Assembly (NCBI GenBank): GCA_031552735.1 | Contig: JAVBMF010000003.1 | Span: 16,471-80,470, forward strand | Reading direction: 5' to 3' | From: JAVBUY01 sp031552735 | GTDB taxonomy: Bacteria > Bacillota > Clostridia > Christensenellales > Aristaeellaceae | Length of the DNA: 64,000 nucleotides | Shown here: in pieces, positions 63,201 through 64,000 of the stretch | Layout of the letters: the number at the start of each line of letters is the position of its first letter | How positions within the stretch are numbered: the stretch's first letter is position 1 | Program-made: the position numbers and the translations under genes | Notes under the pieces: model-generated | The model's input: only the letters and a program-made list of their open reading frames with translations | What the model was told of the DNA's origin: nothing | Databases searched by the model: none

Positions 63201-64000
63201 TCCTTATAGGAGACCGGCACCATCACATCGTAGCAGGAGCAGGTGCTGCCCGAGGACGCATGCGAGCCGTCGTGCGGCGTCTGGCCGCTATGCGGCAGCA
63301 GGTACGCCTTGACGACGTCGTACTCAGCACCGGCCGGAGCCTGCGCCTTGACCGCGGCGATCGCCGGGTCGGTCGGGCTGGTGAACAGCTTGCTGCGGTC
63401 GTCCAGGTGCGTCGCGGTGAACACGATGTTGCCCGCGTCGTAGACCGGCGAGCCGGACAGGATGTCACGGAAGAATCCGTCGTTGCCAATGGCGCCCTTG
63501 GTGCCGTTGTTAATGCCGGAATTCTTGGGCAGCATGAAGTAATACGGATCGCCGTTGTCCTGCAACAGGTACATCTTCCAGTTGTACAGGTCGATGGTCG
63601 GCGTGGTCAGGATACCATTCTCGGTGATGGTGCGAACCTTCGGCACGTCGGGCGTGCTCGAATCGCTGTCATGGTCCCACATGACCGGCTGGCCATCTTC
63701 GCCCAGCTCAGGGTTGCCTTCGGGATCCGGCTTCTGCTGCGCGCCGGTGGTGCGCATGCCGATGTACTGGACCTCGCTGCTGCTCTCGATCACGTCGCCG
63801 TTCGCGTCCAGACCCAGCACAGTGCCATCCTCCAGGATGTTGTGCAGGTAGAACTCGAAGGTCGCGCCGTTGTACGCGATCATGCTGCTCAGCGTGAACA
63901 GCTGCTTCTTCATCTTCATGCGGGTCTCGTGGTAGTTCCAGGGGCCGCCACCCGGCTCGCCCACATTGTTGTCCACCAGCGTCGCGACGGTGGTGTTGAT
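48131..64000 (-). CDS. Giant LPxTG-anchored Cna-B/SpaA-repeat surface protein, 5' end beyond the window
   Basis: 5,289 codons are visible with no stop, and the frame is open at base 64000 with no signal peptide, so the true start lies outside. The first part (64000-62000) is a unique globular region with several Cys (one CSC). A run of Cna-B-like domains (about 62000-58500) and a DUF11-like backbone domain (about 58200-57000) follow. An SdrD-B-like unit at about 56800 reads GDLIWLDINGDGVQNANEPG. Nine supermodules (55900-48886) and two ordinary Cna-B repeats (GTLRVIKRD; GALRVYKIDG) complete the ectodomain. The end is LPVTG, a hydrophobic helix and a basic tail. Role: presumably a long adhesin stalk with self-made isopeptide bonds. 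Confidence 0.93.
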   Translation of the reverse strand: MNTTVATLVDNNVGEPGGGPWNYHETRMKMKKQLFTLSSMIAYNGATFEFYLHNILEDGTVLGLDANGDVIESSSEVQYIGMRTTGAQQKPDPEGNPELGEDGQPVMWDHDSDSSTPDVPKVRTITENGILTTPTIDLYNWKMYLLQDNGDPYYFMLPKNSGINNGTKGAIGNDGFFRDILSGSPVYDAGNIVFTATHLDDRSKLFTSPTDPAIAAVKAQAPAGAEYDVVKAYLLPHSGQTPHDGSHASSGSTCSCYDVMVPVSYKELKPTQQQILKGAVESELAVKPEPVWIHCGGYLKGAKNMDDTVLVDSPVKNIMSGSAWFRVRTIGFQPNTASATAWETLKNAFPASMSQFGGNAGLAMNHRDDIFGRWMNGLNVASYGVSLNAAPSIGIRPLQGVQYYAYYKDENGTLVRIKDRWGINGSDPEAPLVLTTDYNGFIVSPPLPNGTEVYLVEMNSVAGYVNTHNEDTFTAGATEITGNWLNSLNLIRLPKLQSGSVKEYYVTNPERMDLHLNAMDELTYEANGRPLADRLVGVTFELKTIGGAVIKTGVTLDNGMAVLTGLDVGTYKLVATLTEAQKKIYFNYDEILVFVGQDSVKLTAPSGQTLGDYTVVLGESAKYTVQRDVIMGASDDFVSLDVLFPKKPITRLEKRDVFTGRVLANVRFDLFKSGVKVATGLSDGNGIVTFLNTAEAGNPEYRLEAGSYTLKENADSSPAVRPQGLLFDANWKIDFTVAYNGVLTAPGVDASKIVKDPDKEITTFKVNNSRKIALTIHKEGTNGENVQDVIFDIQGPSGATTRTTAVNGNTLVYNITEIGAYLITERRADAETNKNFYKPANSIIWMNIPADGVPEFRYGSSTGAIIANVNPITDPIPDNSVIKWSGATNEATSEYEMTLTWKNPTRYSLIFKKVDGEDKDLPGAQFTLYTDAACLKPADSTAFEVHGSASTNSGADGRVAFSGLVPGKQYYLKETLPPPEYNPTSMPPIAFSFTETQLRGSSYVATVNADAVVLMATGGSYGKFANFKDTGLSITKRIYWFKDGTGAIYNDSANLSSIKFIVYKESEVVAGVPDTSKIFSSVTLTLAAVQPSTEYSVYTGSAGLAPGNYWVQEEGTAVVYDKKASLQIDKDPTHGTLPTPDTMQGFWPITVYKEGTKIDGQLMPPNVTLNVSNITQRARASLVKFDEKVKRLAGAKYVVYFLKDTSIANTTETIKGITYEVENPDRYDTSNRYDFMSKEKGCAIITGQEDLNNNEISTGANGELYVDVALPRDLTEATLVFEEVAPPTNYVRDPKNLRVEVVLHPNEVAPIVEMHDYASGKVTYEDYYVSYRNGIPEYLHDNLADIVENVKVRLFYGRGQDQILMPVDDMAPEGWDVDEDGLFSEQVTKLTGDHKIQATWADLPANYHYAIQIEPVDYYRLEKVRDISKDDRTPVPPELLPIKTRVNDPENPGVTELHLYHFNSVMNDRANHTLNMVGYHNYDAQIEVVKFVDGTKDPENIATWPAKFKISYGMKDALGNPIVNPTAAPINLPVIEGGNQTEVVDGEFTVTGRAKLSGLSILDTVNGSIFIIEELVPPTRPGESASLYRLPENPTTAVTLTWDPNNPEISVGLMQRINVYNYPYAENPNSIFKKSNKDELVGPLMNVDPTAGNVIDTVTYTLYDFMKLWNTKTSAWEDGQNDLPYESYRITDFGPKFSADANDFIADITPGGATHAFPSANKLDFDEYVKDMYAITSIQIGAATCEMTTAEIAAAVGTGDEGKTRKAITAKVEYAAFDAASAETIAESEWKVAADNLSLATAQSLNANAFAPGEKVRAFRVSYNKPGVDFTPGEIHYTVDFYKQPDGFESDGETLRRAVRVARNAAMVEASFFPMTGDGISETIKDLPPIYAEDDVKAPDTRAIPTLQLLKRLISLGTEPIIETMTDVIEDLRAPVEVSKNRLMTYQVTLVNYNTSDPTTTGPMIDPILIDRLPEDFAITTKLVNGVYVPDVKWALVEGATPVQDHDYLTLEGSTVHELSGPDMHIGDTPYAAKDTQNDSYLALYFKGELKPGQQIVLTITGMVPQTMPSNVDIIEYNDAYAGTPAAIPVHAGNPDGLPFYRYKTQTLKKETPILPGDELYEKLTTVGAGMTTSRFATMAGMLESHSRYELKAVSQTTATKSVRGDVSGSNEFVMDTVASSFTGGKVTYRLNVEFSDTFPNEPNYKMGNLRIVDILPWMGSDAGRSVAGAKASTWQPALDEISVVVRDGDGELLASQPLPTLRLVRQNGNTYAGLKSLVATSLKNGTALPTAAGETFVSPSNQFTGLDALVAPNTVFAGFDLEFVNWEIPPYSQVTVEVTCKVPSLVETVSDPLRQLSFAQAMNIYYTTANNNAFYNMQRGGKWSTTVDPTEINTVRSTIIPPPTERGDLIWLDINGDGVQNANEPGIQDVGVTLHSYEFRTSGGGLINSTTDTIQTNSAGNLVFGTDGAYRWNYLFNNIVPFDGSFNANVSSQYKYKLSVNVPNGMRPVTNFSTTAGAKLDSNLVAVTTGEPGAQTTSYWLRPNNATDDDYITATVENGKTSIDRTLDGGLGLLYDFSGLKVDDKGDPVEGVTITATPSAGTAISAVTDEDGVYNLIGLNRFVSYTVAETLAPNGYIVDTHTFTLPGIDPAIAQVDNVTVADIQRWIGNATTEGTHAYALAEVIDADPNVTTFHNTVGVGSLELKKDAVSLTKGELAETNRRPLADVSFLVANVNTILPDTYADYLAALKAGVMPTGLHLVTQTESEDADSPYYELPVDSLIATTASDGKIKIENLPWGQYTVREISAPDGYVIFDTATKNVYIGDPQKLLPTTTYGGYVVNVSTTFTNPAISFMLHKVDASGANLEPAGFTVLTDAQKQQVTDSMTPAQIKALGGFSITTQPSTGAYPSWYLNDNSDPDTFIPWVVGETYWFFETEPPIGYQPVAPFSLTIAADKAIYIYGEDTTPFRAYQDFIVRDDAVIDYADLGTLTLTKTDSVSKEKVGGAEVMIICEDDYNDGTWDNYLAKLDNDDVIHVIDGTEAAGTRYEKYKANVGALVVLIPDAGELTISLPWGTYSIQEIYAPDGYAIDDATLHQDAFYVGDPRVPAIAALEQEYKLDWTHAYTDTPLYIDIEKSDPAGNLLANAIFEIYKAADVTDGVPNDGASAYMTLTTDSTGKASTKNDTKLLLEGDYVLIEKTAPANHDNTYQPLAFSTNRTDTNPRLYSLQISNPITIGSITFEKRDIADDKLLAGAHFVIRNVSTLVKGAWDKALETYPTNANLYKITDDGPTYLVAIMPSAAAFTVGNLPLGEYTVTEANAPNGYAIATGSKAARTVTVAGDTAEERAEVLEPFYDQKVLIVVEKTNAMSQPLVATFKVDVELPDATTESFTLTTDAATGKADTAGMLLKEGKYTITEITPPALHTNSGRTETFYISSDNIVHTFSFTAEPVSEDDVTEGVEVNKPAFVNDYKRGDLTVNKNRVRGTLSEPTNGAIFTLTMKTELVAGAWQNYLEGLEDAPVAGLTPNMTTKVLTIEHLDATNVGTITVAGLPWGTYDLQETQAASGTAIGDATVRTVSIGSAAMDATANTDAKTEAFSNPVIELHVQKTNTLNEKLVATFELQREDAAGAYQTVTTLTTDTTTGMVVYPAAGAMSSDLIPGNYKLIETIPPENHDLSNRADTELLFSIDGTKQIYVFSFTKEPILSTDKAAFETRLGAFVNRFSSGTLYIENYKTSDAIPGTPQQDVLGDTVYEIRCTALAVGDPSANDNPWTQFLMSLDQTALDAMGGEVDGDILRITVPASGKVTIDGMPYGSYELQEVKAAPGTAVGVLPRTFTFSKPTTTEPTADQETMQLYNPIIRVAIEKTNPMEHPLVAGFTITKEGDSTFNKELFTAVTNDVGLVVYPLDLEQFFTPGTYTITETTAPNDHSLSTARERTFTVTETGLVYVHSYTKTAQLTTVPAEFNYSGSQYSNTSFFEERGDRYVNDFARGKINLNKFQTWLNSTSELVNGAEFVVQADPFITYTGLNSSWEYLLNEIGGNPAKYPGVVVTSSKTLVLSINNASDIGKLSVLDLPWGNYTVTEVKAPVNTAIGAETQVFEFTLTDVTVDHSTHNHVAPLTDVAREKTITFNNPTIQIEVEKTNRLAMPLVATFELRNSTGAKLAINGLTDANKQFKTSATTGKASFEASDVEGGLPGGTYAIVEVASPTYHELDVQATKTFTIANNQTQKLISFVDHPATYAVDEVHETNAPAFLNDYKRGTLELSKAALYGTQRRTTEDATFELVNNSTFVTAANGSNAWDLFLAEVAAGTTTLPTGASVSGKKIAIDLDGLANATITLSRLPWGNYTLTETTASTGTAIGFEPLTFAIGDATETATTGAVVNKVVNATNPVINVVIEKTNSAGDKLAGAQFTIRHKGGANVATGLTTDATGTVTFPALTDTTDKWLLLTPGDYEVVETLAPAGHELTDPAIKEFTITNTQVNDLISFTSSAMRTGASTHEDHHEAFVNPYKRGAITLNKQDSADTSVLLPGAVFEIGMKMVSGQNSLIAPSAWNAYLTELAASAPSNIRIVGDMTSTTNKLRNDVVIHVTIPAAGTYTVANLPLGTYLVKEIAAPDGFAIDDLNARDVIVPDGDTVADRTVIENFTDTRLLIKLTKYSEDQINKLKGAEFDILDSTGAVVFKLQPTDANGYTDSSLLDRDTGAKMTLKPGTYTLHESKAADYYSASFKDVTFVVTNTQKAYVYDFTGKAAKATEDAMWYNQLVTNELLKGRMDINMRHKETQTLQGGSVYEIIIDHEFAKGSWDFFVKNMKAQFTGTEPTGYRDQYTSAVITETTVNGKRAIKLRLPNAGPNAGTATFMIPWGAYTVQCITPAIGHVREHTEVRHVAVGNSAHPIIVSHAATVGHPGGAEAFKEIQIHDYLEAPISVEIQKINNLDRFVSGVTFSLTNANDPGFGTIYGTTGANGMLIMKPLMTPGTYTLTETNAGPYHTGNFTTTFVVEPGDNNFKTLYDFTNRVLSADQQTKAALDQPAILNQINTGTLRVIKRDSTTGTPLAGAEFTVRQVNMAGSALAWDEESETTGSDGVAEFSDLPMGTYQVWESAAPRGYTLLNTVRTVTVGADATVTTTFNDGRMYGALRVYKIDGNNGLPLAGATFNLSGESAFGDSVDMTGTTDASGYVYFNNLPYGSYTLSETIAPDARYSLAADRTITIGRTQTITATVRNFEIGALGVLGVVDEAMEGVLPVTGEDLPIGLYAGMGTLCAAMGLLLLIARRKRQGVSKTKKA
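48886..55900 (-). repeat. Nine tandem two-domain supermodules in the giant protein
   Basis: Module starts at about 55900, 55040, 54300, 53590, 52830, 52035, 51225, 50461 and 49690, giving lengths of 710-860 bases. Each has a first Cna-B-like half with a WxxxL motif (AWQNYL, PWTQFL, SWEYLL, AWDLFL, AWNAYL, SWDFFV) and LPWGxYTLxE. The second half begins near EKTNxLxxPLVATF and holds GxYTIxExxAPxxH. Most joints read AFVNDYKRG or variants. The first module has Tyr instead of Trp (TYADYL). Confidence 0.85.

Overview
The window looks like chromosomal DNA of a GC-rich, single-membrane Gram-positive bacterium, most likely a clostridial Firmicute. The evidence is an LPxTG wall-sorting signal, an LtaS-type polyglycerolphosphate polymerase, a LytR-CpsA-Psr ligase, YkuD L,D-transpeptidases, purine-rich AGGAGG ribosome sites, and frequent GTG/TTG starts. 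The order-level placement is inference. No rRNA, tRNA, CRISPR array, insertion sequence or phage gene was seen, so this reads as core chromosome with a large surface-protein region at the right end.

Left part (1-15.3 kb). An extracytoplasmic foldase fuses parvulin and cyclophilin domains and is cut by the window edge. It is followed by two tandem RMD1/DUF155 membrane proteins, a bifunctional homocysteine methyltransferase/methylene-THF reductase, mannonate dehydratase coupled to an unknown anchored protein, an Amidase_6 protein, and a polytopic membrane protein next to a large anchored surface protein. Then come a TlpA-like lipoprotein with CcdA (a redox pair), a DapA/NanA-family aldolase overlapping a small unrecognised gene, and a YbjN-like lipoprotein.

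Peptide salvage region (15.4-25.3 kb). A binding protein is transcribed divergently from a tight operon: permeases B and C, ATPases D and F, alanine racemase, an M20 amidohydrolase, a DppA-type D-aminopeptidase and an LD-carboxypeptidase. The content matches the Bacillus dpp/ykf theme of importing and dismantling cell-wall peptides, with alanine racemase where the epimerase would sit. ATPase D appears to start at a CTG codon.

Middle (25.3-38.9 kb). Ogt, a DEDD exonuclease, and a tandem pair of structured repeats (a third relative lies at 15.3 kb) lead into an envelope-polymer cluster of LCP protein, LtaS-like enzyme and glycolipid-type glycosyltransferase. An SH3-like protein, a divergent CstA-like transporter, and a hybrid histidine kinase overlapping an HD-GYP response regulator follow.

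Right part (38.9-64 kb). Two Cys-containing, signal-less proteins with prealbumin-like repeats are followed by an HD-domain/L,D-transpeptidase operon with two paralogous transpeptidases, and by a MATE/ABC exporter pair. The last quarter of the window is a single incomplete gene for a wall-anchored protein of more than 5,280 residues. It contains about nine copies of a two-domain Cna-B-like supermodule of roughly 240-290 residues and ends in LPVTG.
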